Shown here piece after piece: positions 7,055 to 15,943 of a stretch of 21,620 nucleotides of DNA. Position 1 is the stretch's first letter, and every line of letters starts with the position of its first letter. Under the pieces are notes generated by a model. It did no database searches and was not told the DNA's origin. It saw only the letters and a list, made by a program, of their open reading frames with translations. Made by a program: the position numbers and the translations under genes. The DNA comes from an uncultured Eubacteriales bacterium (GTDB lineage Bacteria > Bacillota > Clostridia > Peptostreptococcales > Anaerovoracaceae). The stretch lies in contig UQOC01000036.1 of NCBI GenBank assembly GCA_900542565.1, positions 1 to 21,620 on the forward strand, written 5' to 3'.

Positions 7055-8461
7055 ATGATCTGGGATAAGCTTATCAAGAACGCACACATGGTAACTGCCT
7101 CAGGCGACAGCCATGGAGATATATACATAAAAGACGGCAGGATAGCAGCCATTACCCAATGCGGCAAAGAAGGGCTGGGGGAAGCTGCGGAAGTCATAGA
7201 TGCAGCAGGCATGCTTGTTTTTCCAGGTTTTATAGATACCCACTGCCATTCAAGAGACGGCTCAAAAGGCGCATGGCAAAAGGAAGACTTTGCTCATTCT
7301 TCGATGGCGGCAGCAGCAGGGGGCATAACCACTATCCTTGAAATGCCCAACTGCAATCCGGCCATATATTCCGTTGAGAATCTGCAGGATCTGATCGAAA
7401 CCATAACACCTAAAGCTTATGTGGATTTTGGCGTCTGGGGACTTTGCCTCGGAGATCTGAACAAAGACCAGCTGAAGCCCCTTGCAGACGCAGGGGTAGT
7501 AGCCTTCAAATTTTTCTGGGGCTATGCCATAGATGCAAAGACATATCAGCTCATATACAACTATGAGGAAGGCATGAAAGATGTGATACCGCCTTTCAGC
7601 ACGGGAGAGGTCTACGAACTTTTCCGCAATGTGGCAAAGACCGGTAAAAAGATAGCCATCCACGCAGAGGACTTCGGCATCATCAAGACTCTGACTGCCG
7701 AGGCCAGAGAAAAGGGAATGAACGATTACGACGGCATGCTCTATTCAAGACCGGATTTCAGCGAGACAATAGTGATAGATACTGCCATCAGGATCGCAGA
7801 AGCCACAGGCGCCGACCTGCATATACTGCATCTTGCTGCAGGCGATGGAGTGGAGATAATAGAAAGAGCACGCAAAAAAGGAAGCTCTGTGACCGCAGAG
7901 ACATGTCCGCATTATCTGGGGCTGACCAGCGACGATTACGCCCACGCAGGCACATCCATGAAAGGCTATCCGCCTGTAAGGACAAAATACGACAAGGAAC
8001 TGCTCTGGAAGGGACTGGCGGACGGTGTCATATCTTTCGTGGCTTCAGACCATGCTCCCCACACACCTGAGGAAAAAGCTCAGGACATCTGGTCGGCTCC
8101 TGCAGGTATGGTCACCATAGAAACCATGGCTCCGGTCCTCATAGACGGAGTAAATCATGGCAGGATAAGCTGGAACCGGCTTGCCGAAGTCCTTTCTGAA
8201 GCTCCTGCAAAGATGTTTGGCCTTTATCCTTCAAAGGGCTCTCTGGAAGTGGGAACCGACGCCGATATAACCATAATCGACCCTGATATGGAATATGTCA
8301 TGGATCAGACCAAACTTCATTCCAGGACAAAACTGTCGCCATTTGACGGACGGCACATGAAAGGAAAACCGGTGTGCACCATAGTCAGGGGAAAGACGGT
8401 AATGAAAGACGGAGAAATAAAAGGAGACCCTTCAGGACGGTTTATCCGCCCGGAAAGGTAG
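7055..8461 (+). CDS. Cyclic amidohydrolase (allantoinase / dihydroorotase / hydantoinase type)
   Basis: 468 residues of the subtype-I binuclear amidohydrolases that open cyclic amides such as allantoin, hydantoins and dihydropyrimidines. Metal residues visible are H63-x-H65 (PGFIDTHCHSRD), the probably carboxylated K152 (VAFKFFWG), H203 (AIHAED), H259 (LHILHLAAG) and D332 (ASDHAPHT). AETCPHYLGL and KGYPPVR are the substrate-binding stretches shared by allantoinases and dihydroorotases. A pyrimidine-biosynthetic PyrC role is unlikely because the gene lies in a catabolic operon beside an M20 carbamoylase-type enzyme. ATG 7055 lies 5 nt after AGGAGG (7044-7049), 9 nt after the CapA-like gene, so the two are translated as a unit. 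Allantoinase and hydantoinase cannot be told apart by eye. Confidence 0.9.
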   Translation: MIWDKLIKNAHMVTASGDSHGDIYIKDGRIAAITQCGKEGLGEAAEVIDAAGMLVFPGFIDTHCHSRDGSKGAWQKEDFAHSSMAAAAGGITTILEMPNCNPAIYSVENLQDLIETITPKAYVDFGVWGLCLGDLNKDQLKPLADAGVVAFKFFWGYAIDAKTYQLIYNYEEGMKDVIPPFSTGEVYELFRNVAKTGKKIAIHAEDFGIIKTLTAEAREKGMNDYDGMLYSRPDFSETIVIDTAIRIAEATGADLHILHLAAGDGVEIIERARKKGSSVTAETCPHYLGLTSDDYAHAGTSMKGYPPVRTKYDKELLWKGLADGVISFVASDHAPHTPEEKAQDIWSAPAGMVTIETMAPVLIDGVNHGRISWNRLAEVLSEAPAKMFGLYPSKGSLEVGTDADITIIDPDMEYVMDQTKLHSRTKLSPFDGRHMKGKPVCTIVRGKTVMKDGEIKGDPSGRFIRPER

Positions 8462-8466
8462 GAAAA

Positions 8467-9681
8467 ATGGTAAACATAAATTTTGCAGACTCTCTTAGAA
8501 CATTGTTTGAGGATGTGGCCTGTATAGGTGCCCTGCCGGGCGGAGGAGTCACACGGCTGGGTTATACCGGGGATGAGGACAAGATGCATGGCTTTTTCAG
8601 GGAAGAGGCCCGCAAAAGAGGTTTTCATGTCTGGGAGGATGAGGCCGGAAACAGTTATGCATCCAACTGTTCCAAAGAGGCAGAGGGATATATCCTTATC
8701 GGTTCTCATCTTGATTCGGTGGTCGAAGGGGGAGAATATGACGGCGCCGTAGGCGTGTTTTCCGGGCTCCTGATCCTGGAAGCCCTGAGAGAAGCCGGTT
8801 ATACGCAGCCTGTCAGGGTCGCCGCTTTCCGCTGTGAAGAATCATCCAATTTTAAGATCTGCACCATAGGCAGCGGGCTGATAACCGGCAGCATAGAAAA
8901 GGAACGGCTGAAAGGTGCGGTAGCCATAGACGGCAGACCCCTTGAAGAACATATGGCAGAAAGAGGGTTCACCTTGAATGTCCCCAGGATAAAGGGGATC
9001 AGGCAGTATATAGAGATACATATCGAACAGGGACGAGTGTTGGAAGATGCCGGAAAAAATGTCGGAGTCGTAACAGCCATAGCGGCTCCCCACAGGTATC
9101 TGTTAACCCTTGAGGGATTGTCAGAACATTCCGGAGCAACTCCTATGAAACTGCGGAGAGATGCCCTCTGTGGAGCTGCAGAGATGATACTTGAGGTTGA
9201 GCGGATAGGACGGGAAGAAAGCTTCCGCCATTCAGTGGCTACAGTCGGCGCGATAGAGAATCATCCCAATGTTATGAATTCCGTGCCTGGCTTTGTAAAA
9301 ATGCAGATCGACATGAGGGGCATACACGATGAAAATATCTGCCGAATGGAAAAGATGCTGAAAGAAAAGCTGGCGGAGATATGTTCAAAGAGAGCCCTGA
9401 GATATGATCTGAAAAAAACCGACGAGAAAAAGCCTGTCATTCTGGATCGTCAGATGATAGATGACCTGGCAGAAGCCGCCGGAAGAGAAGGAATATCATG
9501 GATGAAGCTGCCAAGCGGAGCAGGACATGACGCCATGTCCTTTGCCTCCATATGTCCGACAGGAATGATCTTCATACCATGCCGGGATGGAATAAGCCAT
9601 AACATCAGAGAGCATACCGAGTATGGGCAGATCGCCACAGGGATCAGGACCGTACTCAGTTACATCCTTCACAGCTCCTGA
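8467..9681 (+). CDS. M20-family Zn-dependent amidase, hydantoinase/carbamoylase type
   Basis: 404 residues of the N-carbamoyl-L-amino-acid hydrolase / allantoate amidohydrolase family. Dinuclear metal ligands are readable: H81 (GSHLDS), D92 (EYDGAVG), E124-E125 (RCEES), H185 (IHIEQG) and H354 (GAGHDA). The dimerisation lid begins around GLSEHSGATPM. These cytosolic enzymes remove the carbamoyl group (as CO2 and ammonia) from a ring-opened ureide, the step that follows a cyclic amidohydrolase. I start at ATG 8467, 5 nt after the upstream stop. The frame is open upstream to 8374, but that part overlaps the previous gene and has basic, unfolded-looking sequence. Last gene of the operon; a carbamoyl-amino acid and allantoate are both plausible substrates. 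Confidence 0.9.
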   Translation: MVNINFADSLRTLFEDVACIGALPGGGVTRLGYTGDEDKMHGFFREEARKRGFHVWEDEAGNSYASNCSKEAEGYILIGSHLDSVVEGGEYDGAVGVFSGLLILEALREAGYTQPVRVAAFRCEESSNFKICTIGSGLITGSIEKERLKGAVAIDGRPLEEHMAERGFTLNVPRIKGIRQYIEIHIEQGRVLEDAGKNVGVVTAIAAPHRYLLTLEGLSEHSGATPMKLRRDALCGAAEMILEVERIGREESFRHSVATVGAIENHPNVMNSVPGFVKMQIDMRGIHDENICRMEKMLKEKLAEICSKRALRYDLKKTDEKKPVILDRQMIDDLAEAAGREGISWMKLPSGAGHDAMSFASICPTGMIFIPCRDGISHNIREHTEYGQIATGIRTVLSYILHSS

Positions 9682-9763
9682 TCTTACTTTTGACGAAAAA
9701 AAGGTACAGGTGACCAAAACTTAAAAAAATAAAGTTTATGTAAAGATAAAATCTCAAAATGCG

Positions 9764-9810
9764 AAATATCCTTAAACCCGTTGACTTTTGACATGTTTAA
9801 GGATATTTTT
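9764..9810 (+). terminator. 14-bp inverted repeat with T-run; terminator and/or operator
   Basis: AAATATCCTTAAAC (9764-9777) is perfectly complementary to GTTTAAGGATATTT (9795-9808), followed by TT. It lies 82 nt after the amidase stop and is the only candidate terminator for the upstream operon. The stem is AT-rich, and the repeat overlaps the promoter of the next gene, so an operator role is equally likely. The stretch 9682-9763 is AT-rich with no other recognisable signal. Confidence 0.6.
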
Positions 9811-9815
9811 ATATA
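9788..9815 (+). promoter_or_regulatory. Sigma-A promoter of the aminotransferase-lrp operon
   Basis: TTGACA (9788-9793), a 16-nt spacer, then TATATA (9810-9815), with predicted start near 9822. A perfect -35 lies in the loop of the inverted repeat and the repeat's right arm fills the spacer. A protein bound to the repeat would therefore occlude RNA polymerase, and the downstream Lrp-type regulator is the natural candidate. Confidence 0.65.
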
Positions 9816-9848
9816 GACGGCATGAACTGTCAAAAGGAGGATCAGACT

Positions 9849-11081
9849 ATGAATTTTACATATCAAAACAAGAGAAGCGGTATAGGAGCTCCTGATAAGC
9901 TCTTTGGCGTTTCGTCAAAAGCAAAGGAAAGGATCGCTCAGATAGGAAGAGAGAATGTCATAGATTCCACCATCGGCGTTCTTCTGGCAGACGATGGCAG
10001 GCTGGTGGTGCTGGATTCAGTAGATAAATGCGTAAAAGCCCTAAGACCGGACGACTACGCACCATATGCACCTATACTGGGAACATCTGACTACATTGAA
10101 GCAGTAAAAAAAGCCGTATTTCTGGACCAGATGCCTCAGAAGCCTGTCGCAGCGTGCTATACACCTGGCGGCACCGGAGCCATCAGAAACGCTGTTTCTG
10201 CTTATACACAGCCGGGAGACGCAGTGCTCACATCTGACTGGCACTGGAGCCCTTACAAGACCATTTCCGAAGAGATCGGAAGAACACTGACCACATACAC
10301 TCTCTTTGACAGTGAGAATAAATTTAACGCTGAAGCGTTTGAAAAGAAACTGGCAGAAGTCCTTGATCAGCAGGACCAGGCTTTCATCATAATCAACACT
10401 CCGGCCCACAACCCGACCGGATACACTTTCACGCTGGAGGATTGGGACAAGGTGCTGGCGGCATGTGAAAATGCTGCGCCTAAGAAAGTCGTGCTCCTTA
10501 CGGACATCGCATATATGGACTTTGCAGGAGACGCTGCAGAGAACAGAAAGTTCCTGAAAAAACTCGAAGCTGCACCGTCAAATTTGCTTCCGCTTATTGC
10601 TTTCTCCGGTTCAAAAGGATATACTATGTATGGAATGCGCTGCGGAGCGCTCATATGCATAGCTCCTGACGAAGAGACGGCAAAAGAATTTAACGATGTT
10701 ATGCGCATAGAATGCCGCGGATCATGGTCCAACGGCAACAGAGCCGCAATGAGTGTCATAGCCGGGATCGTCAGGGATGACAGCCTGTTTGAAAGCGTTA
10801 AGAACGAAAGAGACTATTATATGGAAATGCTGGCAAAGAGAGGCCGCGCCTTTATGGAGGCTGCCAGAGCCGAAGGCCTTGCGACATGTCCGTATGATGC
10901 CGGTTTCTTTATAACGATACCGTGTGAAAACGCAGAAGAAGCAGGGCTGGAGCTGCAAAAACATGATGTCTTTGCCATAGTCATAGGCAAAGGCATAAGG
11001 GTCTCCGTGGCATCTAATACGGAGGAAGAATGCAGGATCATGCCGGCCAAGATAAAGGCGGCCATTGAATCATGCAAATAA
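9849..11081 (+). CDS. Class I/II PLP-dependent aminotransferase
   Basis: 410 residues of fold-type-I aminotransferases, close in style to aspartate/aromatic aminotransferases. NPTG begins at N188, the cofactor-binding D219 and Y222 lie in LTDIAYMDF, and the Schiff-base lysine is K256 in FSGSKGYTMYGMRCGA. GIRVSVAS near the C-terminus carries the substrate-carboxylate arginine. It transfers an amino group between an amino acid and a 2-oxoacid in the cytosol; specificity is not readable. I start at ATG 9849 behind AAAGGAGG (9833-9840). The in-frame ATG at 9822 coincides with the predicted transcription start and has no ribosome site. The gene overlaps the Lrp-type regulator by 10 nt, which points to translational coupling and regulation by the amino acid handled. 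Confidence 0.92.
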   Translation: MNFTYQNKRSGIGAPDKLFGVSSKAKERIAQIGRENVIDSTIGVLLADDGRLVVLDSVDKCVKALRPDDYAPYAPILGTSDYIEAVKKAVFLDQMPQKPVAACYTPGGTGAIRNAVSAYTQPGDAVLTSDWHWSPYKTISEEIGRTLTTYTLFDSENKFNAEAFEKKLAEVLDQQDQAFIIINTPAHNPTGYTFTLEDWDKVLAACENAAPKKVVLLTDIAYMDFAGDAAENRKFLKKLEAAPSNLLPLIAFSGSKGYTMYGMRCGALICIAPDEETAKEFNDVMRIECRGSWSNGNRAAMSVIAGIVRDDSLFESVKNERDYYMEMLAKRGRAFMEAARAEGLATCPYDAGFFITIPCENAEEAGLELQKHDVFAIVIGKGIRVSVASNTEEECRIMPAKIKAAIESCK

Positions 11082-11518
11082 TTGAAAAGATGAAAAATTT
11101 AGATGAAATTGATCTGAAGATAATCAGACTTCTCAGAGAAAACGGACGCATGTCTCTCAAGGAACTTTCCAGCGAAGTTTTCCTTACACCTCCGGCAGTG
11201 GCCGCAAGGATAGAGAAACTCAGCAAAGAAGGCTACATCAAGGGGATCCACGCCAAGCTGAACATGGAAAAGCTGGGATACGGCATCAAAGCTTTTATCC
11301 AGGTCAGCGTGCCGCCTGAGAAAAGCGGAGAATTTTACGATTTCATCAAGAAACAGGAATGTGTCCTGGAAGGAGACCACATAACCGGAGAATATTCCAT
11401 GCTCCTAAAGGTGATATTCCCATCCACCACCATGCTAGATGAGTTTATGGGAAAACTCCAGCAATTCGGCAAGACTGAAACTTCCGTCGTGTTCTCCACA
11501 TTTTTAGAAAGACCATAG
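11072..11518 (+). CDS. Lrp/AsnC family transcriptional regulator
   Basis: 148 residues with an N-terminal helix-turn-helix (LDEIDLKIIRLLRENGRMSL … TPPAVAARIEKL) and a C-terminal RAM ligand-binding domain (about 70-145). These feast/famine regulators form octameric or disc assemblies and respond to amino acids. Two in-frame starts compete: ATG 11072, overlapping the aminotransferase stop, and ATG 11090, giving MKNLDEIDLK, closer to typical Lrp starts. Neither has a strong ribosome site, as expected for a translationally coupled gene. It probably regulates the aminotransferase and itself through the inverted repeat at 9764-9808. A strong terminator follows. Confidence 0.93.
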   Translation: MQIIEKMKNLDEIDLKIIRLLRENGRMSLKELSSEVFLTPPAVAARIEKLSKEGYIKGIHAKLNMEKLGYGIKAFIQVSVPPEKSGEFYDFIKKQECVLEGDHITGEYSMLLKVIFPSTTMLDEFMGKLQQFGKTETSVVFSTFLERP

Positions 11519-11539
11519 TGAGTATATAATTACATATCC

Positions 11540-11587
11540 AAAGAAACCTACCTGCCTGCCCGTCAGAGCAGGGAGGTTTCTTTTTTT
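11540..11587 (+). terminator. Intrinsic terminator after the Lrp-type gene
   Basis: AAAGAAACCT (11540-11549) pairs with AGGTTTCTTT (11574-11583), with further CCTGC/GCAGG pairing inside, followed by a T-run to 11587. It begins 22 nt after the regulator stop and closes the two-gene unit. Confidence 0.9.
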
Positions 11588-11611
11588 GCGGAACTGTACA
11601 AAGTTTTATGA

Positions 11612-11640
11612 GAGACAGGAAACTTGTTTTGTGATAAAAT
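11612..11640 (+). promoter_or_regulatory. Possible promoter of pcrA-ligA
   Basis: GAGACA (11612-11617), 17 nt, TAAAAT (11635-11640): four of six and five of six matches to the sigma-A consensus, 27 nt before the pcrA start and downstream of a strong terminator. A promoter is expected in this 80-nt gap, but this particular match is moderate. Confidence 0.45.
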
Positions 11641-11666
11641 ATTGAGAGCAGATAAAGGGGGAAAAT

Positions 11667-13895
11667 ATGAACTTAGACCATCTCAATAAACAACAAAAAG
11701 AAGCCGCCATGTGTACAGAGGGGCCGCTGCTGATACTTGCAGGCGCAGGCAGCGGCAAGACTGCGACCATGACCCACAGGATAGCATATCTGATAGAACA
11801 GGGCGTAGCGCCATCGGCGATACTGGCGGTCACATTTACCAACAAGGCTGCGGCAGAGATGAGACAGCGGGTACAGAAACTCATAAGAGGCAGAGCCTCG
11901 GATATGTGGATCATGACATTCCACTCCATGAGCCTGAGAATGCTCAGAGAACACTGGCAGGCCGCAGGCTATGAGAAAAACTTCGTCGTATACGATACAG
12001 TAGACCAGAAAGCTCTGGTCAAGACTGTTCTTAAAGAACTGAACATAGACAGCAAGGAATATCCGGTCAACTACCTTCTCAGCATCATAAGCAAGGAAAA
12101 GGAAGCCGATTTCGGGCCCGAAGAATATATCCAGCGGGAGGGAGAAAATTTTCGCTCAAAGGCCATATACAATGTATACAAGGCATATCAGAAGGGGCTC
12201 AAACAGAACAATGCCATGGATTTTGACGACCTGCTCAGAAATGCACTTCATCTGCTGAGGGATAATCCGGACATACTGGAGGATTACAGAGAACGGTTCC
12301 GCTACATAATGGTTGACGAATATCAGGACACCAACCACATCCAATACAGGATGATCAAGCTGCTGGCAGGGAAATATAAGAACATATGCGTGGTGGGAGA
12401 CGACGACCAGTGCATATATCAGTGGCGTGGAGCCGACATAAGGAACATACTCGACTTTGAGAAAGATTTTCCCAATGCCAGAGTCATCAAGCTGGAACAA
12501 AACTATCGCTCCTGCGGCAACATACTTACTGCGGCCCATTCAGTCATCAGGAACAACCGCGGGCGTAAAGCCAAAAAATTATGGACAGACCAGGATCCGG
12601 GCCACAAGATAGTATATGCACGGCTTGACAACGACAAAGAAGAAGCAAGATATGTGGCAAGAGAGATAGAACTGCTCAAGGGACCGGGAGTGAGCTACGA
12701 TGACTTTGCAGTCCTTTACCGTACCAATGCGCAGTCAAGACTTTTTGAGGATGCTCTGCGCAAAAGCAGGATACCATATCAGATACTTTCCGGATTCAGT
12801 TTTTATGAGAGAAAAGAAACAAAAGATATGATCTCATATATGCGGCTGATCGTCAATCCAAAAGATGACATGGCATTTGCGCGGGTCATCAACGAACCAA
12901 AGCGGGGAGTGGGAGCCAAGACCATAGAAAAGCTGCGGACCCTTGCTTCCGTAAGGGGAGAATCAATACTCGAAACAGTTTCAGATCCTGAAGTTGCAGA
13001 CGGGCTTTCTGCCAAGTCCAGGGAAGCAGTCAAGCAGATGACCCAGGTGATAGACCTATGCCGCAGGGAAAGGGAAAATCTGCGCATATCAGATATATAC
13101 GACAGCCTGCTCATAAAGACAGGATATATGAAGGCCCTTGAAGATGAAAACACCATTGAAGCCGAAGGGCGCATTGAGAATCTGCTGGATTTCAAATCGT
13201 TCATATACGATTTTGAAAAAGAAAAGCAGGATGCAGGCGAGCCTGCCACTTTGGAGGAATTTCTTGAAAAAGTGGCAACTGACGGAGATGCTGATAAATA
13301 TGACGCCGGATCAGGCAAAGTGACACTTATGACCTTGCACAGCGCCAAAGGACTGGAATTTCCGGTGGTGTTCATGCCGGGAATGGAGGATGGGCTCTTT
13401 CCGGGACACAGGGCAATGGACAGTGAAGATGGCCTCGAAGAGGAAAGAAGGCTTTGTTATGTTGGCATAACGAGAGCCAAAGAGAGGCTGTTTATGACAA
13501 GCGCATCCTACAGGATGATGTACGGACAGGGCGACTATACAAGGGAATCTGTGTTCATGCGGGAACTTGACCCGGCGGTGCTGGATCCTGCGGGGGATAT
13601 GGCGTATATGCCGGGACGCAGGACCAATAACAAGCTTGGCATAGACACCGGCTCTCTGGACGGCTTTGCTGCCCCGGCCGGAAAACCATATGATATGCTT
13701 GGGCGTGCAAAAAAGAACCTGGAGACTAAAGCCGCATCCCAGACCGTTGATCTTACCGCCGGGGACAGAGTATACCATGGAAAATTCGGCGATGGACTCG
13801 TACTGGAAACAGACGATAAGACCGTTACGGTAATGTTCCAGACAGCAGGACGAAAAAAGCTTGCAAAGGGAATAGCTCCCCTGAAGAAGCTCTGA
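11667..13895 (+). CDS. pcrA: UvrD/PcrA-type ATP-dependent DNA helicase
   Basis: 742-residue superfamily-1A 3'-5' helicase, the length of Bacillota PcrA. Motifs in order: Walker A GAGSGKT (26-32), DEYQDT (217-222), VVGDDDQCIYQWRGAD, LEQNYRS, TLHSAKGLEFPVVFMPGMEDGLFP, and EEERRLCYVGITRAKERLF. A C-terminal Tudor/SH3-like segment (GDRVYHGKFGDGLVLE) is the one PcrA uses to bind RNA polymerase. It acts in rolling-circle replication, removal of RecA filaments, and transcription-coupled repair. ATG 11667 follows AAAGGGGG (11654-11661). The neighbour ligA, 53 nt downstream with no terminator between, matches the conserved pcrA-ligA arrangement. Confidence 0.97.
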   Translation: MNLDHLNKQQKEAAMCTEGPLLILAGAGSGKTATMTHRIAYLIEQGVAPSAILAVTFTNKAAAEMRQRVQKLIRGRASDMWIMTFHSMSLRMLREHWQAAGYEKNFVVYDTVDQKALVKTVLKELNIDSKEYPVNYLLSIISKEKEADFGPEEYIQREGENFRSKAIYNVYKAYQKGLKQNNAMDFDDLLRNALHLLRDNPDILEDYRERFRYIMVDEYQDTNHIQYRMIKLLAGKYKNICVVGDDDQCIYQWRGADIRNILDFEKDFPNARVIKLEQNYRSCGNILTAAHSVIRNNRGRKAKKLWTDQDPGHKIVYARLDNDKEEARYVAREIELLKGPGVSYDDFAVLYRTNAQSRLFEDALRKSRIPYQILSGFSFYERKETKDMISYMRLIVNPKDDMAFARVINEPKRGVGAKTIEKLRTLASVRGESILETVSDPEVADGLSAKSREAVKQMTQVIDLCRRERENLRISDIYDSLLIKTGYMKALEDENTIEAEGRIENLLDFKSFIYDFEKEKQDAGEPATLEEFLEKVATDGDADKYDAGSGKVTLMTLHSAKGLEFPVVFMPGMEDGLFPGHRAMDSEDGLEEERRLCYVGITRAKERLFMTSASYRMMYGQGDYTRESVFMRELDPAVLDPAGDMAYMPGRRTNNKLGIDTGSLDGFAAPAGKPYDMLGRAKKNLETKAASQTVDLTAGDRVYHGKFGDGLVLETDDKTVTVMFQTAGRKKLAKGIAPLKKL

Positions 13896-13948
13896 TATAA
13901 AAGTCCGTATACGAAATCAGTGCCCCTGGGGCCTAAGAAAGGAAACCT

Positions 13949-15925
13949 ATGGAAAACAGTCATCAAAAAGAACAAAAGATAAAAAGGATAAAAGAGCTGA
14001 CCGGCCTGCTGAGCCGGGCGTCAAAAGCATACTACCAGGAAGACAGGGAGATGATGACCAACCTTGAGTATGATGCCCTGTATGATGAACTGGAAGCGCT
14101 TGAGAAAGAAACAGGGGTGGTAATGGCCGGAAGCCCTACAATGACCGTGGGATACCAGGTGCTTTCAGATCTGCCCAAAGAAGCCCATCCAAAGCGGATG
14201 CTGTCTCTGGACAAGACAAAAGATGTGGGGCAGCTCATATCGTGGATAGGCGATCAGGACGGGCTCCTTTCATGGAAGCTGGACGGGCTGACCATCGTGC
14301 TGACATATAGGGACGGAAGTCTTTTTAAAGCGGTCACAAGGGGAAACGGCGAGATAGGCGAAGTTGTCACCGCCAACGCAAAGACTTTTGTAAACCTTCC
14401 GCTGTCCATTGATTTTAAGGGTGAACTGATATTAAGAGGAGAAGCGGTCATATCTTATGAGGATTTTGAAAAGATAAACCAGCAGATAGAAGATGACAGC
14501 GCCAAATATAAAAATCCGAGGAATCTCTGTTCCGGTTCTGTGCGCCAGCTCAGCAACAAGATAACCGCTGACCGCAATGTGAGGTTTTATGCCTTTGCTC
14601 TGGTTTCAGCCCAGGGACTGGATTTTGCCAAAAGAGAAGAACAGTTCAGATGGCTTTCGGAACGGGGTTTTGAATGTGTGGAGTATGAAAAGGTCAGCAG
14701 GGATACCATGGCAAAAGCCGTAAGGGAGTTTGCAGACAGGATAGGATCAAATCCCATACCATCTGACGGCCTGGTGCTCACATATGACGATATAGCCTAT
14801 GGCACTTCTCTCGGACAGACGGCAAAGTTCCCAAGAGATTCCATTGCCTTCAAGTGGAAAGATGAACTGAAGGAGACAACTCTCCGCCAGATAGAGTGGA
14901 GTGCGTCAAGGACAGGGCTGATAAACCCCATAGCGATCTTTGATCCTGTGGAACTTGAAGGGACAACTGTAAGCCGGGCTTCAGTCCATAATGTGAGCGT
15001 CATGCGAGAGCTTAAACTGGGAATAGGCGACAGGATAACCGTATACAAGGCCAATATGATAATACCTCAGATAGCCGAAAACCTTACATGCAGTGACAGT
15101 ATTGTCCTGCCTGATGTCTGCCCGGTCTGCGGCAGACCGGTGACGGTAAGGGAGGAAAACGGAGTGACGACACTCCATTGCAGCAACCAAAACTGCCTTG
15201 CCAAGCAGATAAAAAAGCTGACCCTGTTCGTATCCCGCGATGCCATGAACATCGAAGGACTTTCGGAAATGACAATAGAAAAGCTGGTGGACGAAGGTAT
15301 GGTAAAGGAGCTGGCAGACCTTTTCCGCATGGATCAGTTCAGGGAAAGGTTTACTGAGATGGAAGGTTTCGGAGAAAAGTCTTTTGAAAACCTTCTAAAG
15401 TCAGCAGAAAAAGCGCGGCACACCACTCCTGACAGGCTGCTTTACAGTCTTGGCATACCCGGCATAGGAAGAGCCAACGCCAGGATGATATGCCGGGCCT
15501 GCGGCAACAAGTGGAAAAAGATACAGGAACTTTCCTTTGAAGATCTGACTGCCATAGACGGAATAGGAGATATCATGGCAGGAAGCTACCGGGAATTTTT
15601 CAGCAGCGAGGAAAACAAAAAGACCGTGGCCGATCTTTTGGCGATCCTTGATCTTGACGAGACTGAAGAAAAGACCGGAAACACTCTGGCCGGAATGACT
15701 TTCGTCATAACCGGAAGCCTTGACCGCTACGAAAACAGAGATGCGCTCAAGGCTGATATAGAAAAGGCCGGCGGCAAGGTGGCAGGTTCCGTCAGCGCAA
15801 AGACCAGCTATCTCATCAACAACGATGTGAATTCTTCATCGGGTAAAAACAAAAAAGCCAGAGAGCTGGGGATACCGGTGATAAATGAGGAAGAAGCCAT
15901 TGAAATGCTCAACGGAAACAAATGA
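13949..15925 (+). CDS. ligA: NAD-dependent DNA ligase (divergent LigA)
   Basis: 658 residues with the full LigA order. Ia domain (Y…EYDALYDELEALE, about 25-50); adenylation domain with nucleophile K110 in K-L-D-G; OB fold; zinc finger C391-x2-C394 … C411-x4-C416; helix-hairpin-helix region (about 425-565); and a BRCT domain from about 583 (GNTLAGMTFVITGSL). It seals nicks using NAD. Several usually invariant positions differ: Ser instead of Glu two residues before K110 (SWKLDG), RGNG instead of RGDG at 131-134, and GEVVT instead of GEDVT. The gene is intact and next to pcrA with no second ligase in view, so I take it as the housekeeping enzyme of a divergent clostridial form. ATG 13949 follows AAAGGAAA. 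Confidence 0.93.
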   Translation: MENSHQKEQKIKRIKELTGLLSRASKAYYQEDREMMTNLEYDALYDELEALEKETGVVMAGSPTMTVGYQVLSDLPKEAHPKRMLSLDKTKDVGQLISWIGDQDGLLSWKLDGLTIVLTYRDGSLFKAVTRGNGEIGEVVTANAKTFVNLPLSIDFKGELILRGEAVISYEDFEKINQQIEDDSAKYKNPRNLCSGSVRQLSNKITADRNVRFYAFALVSAQGLDFAKREEQFRWLSERGFECVEYEKVSRDTMAKAVREFADRIGSNPIPSDGLVLTYDDIAYGTSLGQTAKFPRDSIAFKWKDELKETTLRQIEWSASRTGLINPIAIFDPVELEGTTVSRASVHNVSVMRELKLGIGDRITVYKANMIIPQIAENLTCSDSIVLPDVCPVCGRPVTVREENGVTTLHCSNQNCLAKQIKKLTLFVSRDAMNIEGLSEMTIEKLVDEGMVKELADLFRMDQFRERFTEMEGFGEKSFENLLKSAEKARHTTPDRLLYSLGIPGIGRANARMICRACGNKWKKIQELSFEDLTAIDGIGDIMAGSYREFFSSEENKKTVADLLAILDLDETEEKTGNTLAGMTFVITGSLDRYENRDALKADIEKAGGKVAGSVSAKTSYLINNDVNSSSGKNKKARELGIPVINEEEAIEMLNGNK

Positions 15926-15943
15926 AAAGAACATTATTTTGAT

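Noticed and set aside
7055..8461. Dihydroorotase (pyrC) of pyrimidine synthesis
   Set aside because: The motifs allow it, but the operon contains no pyr genes and the next gene is a carbamoylase-type amidase, favouring degradation.
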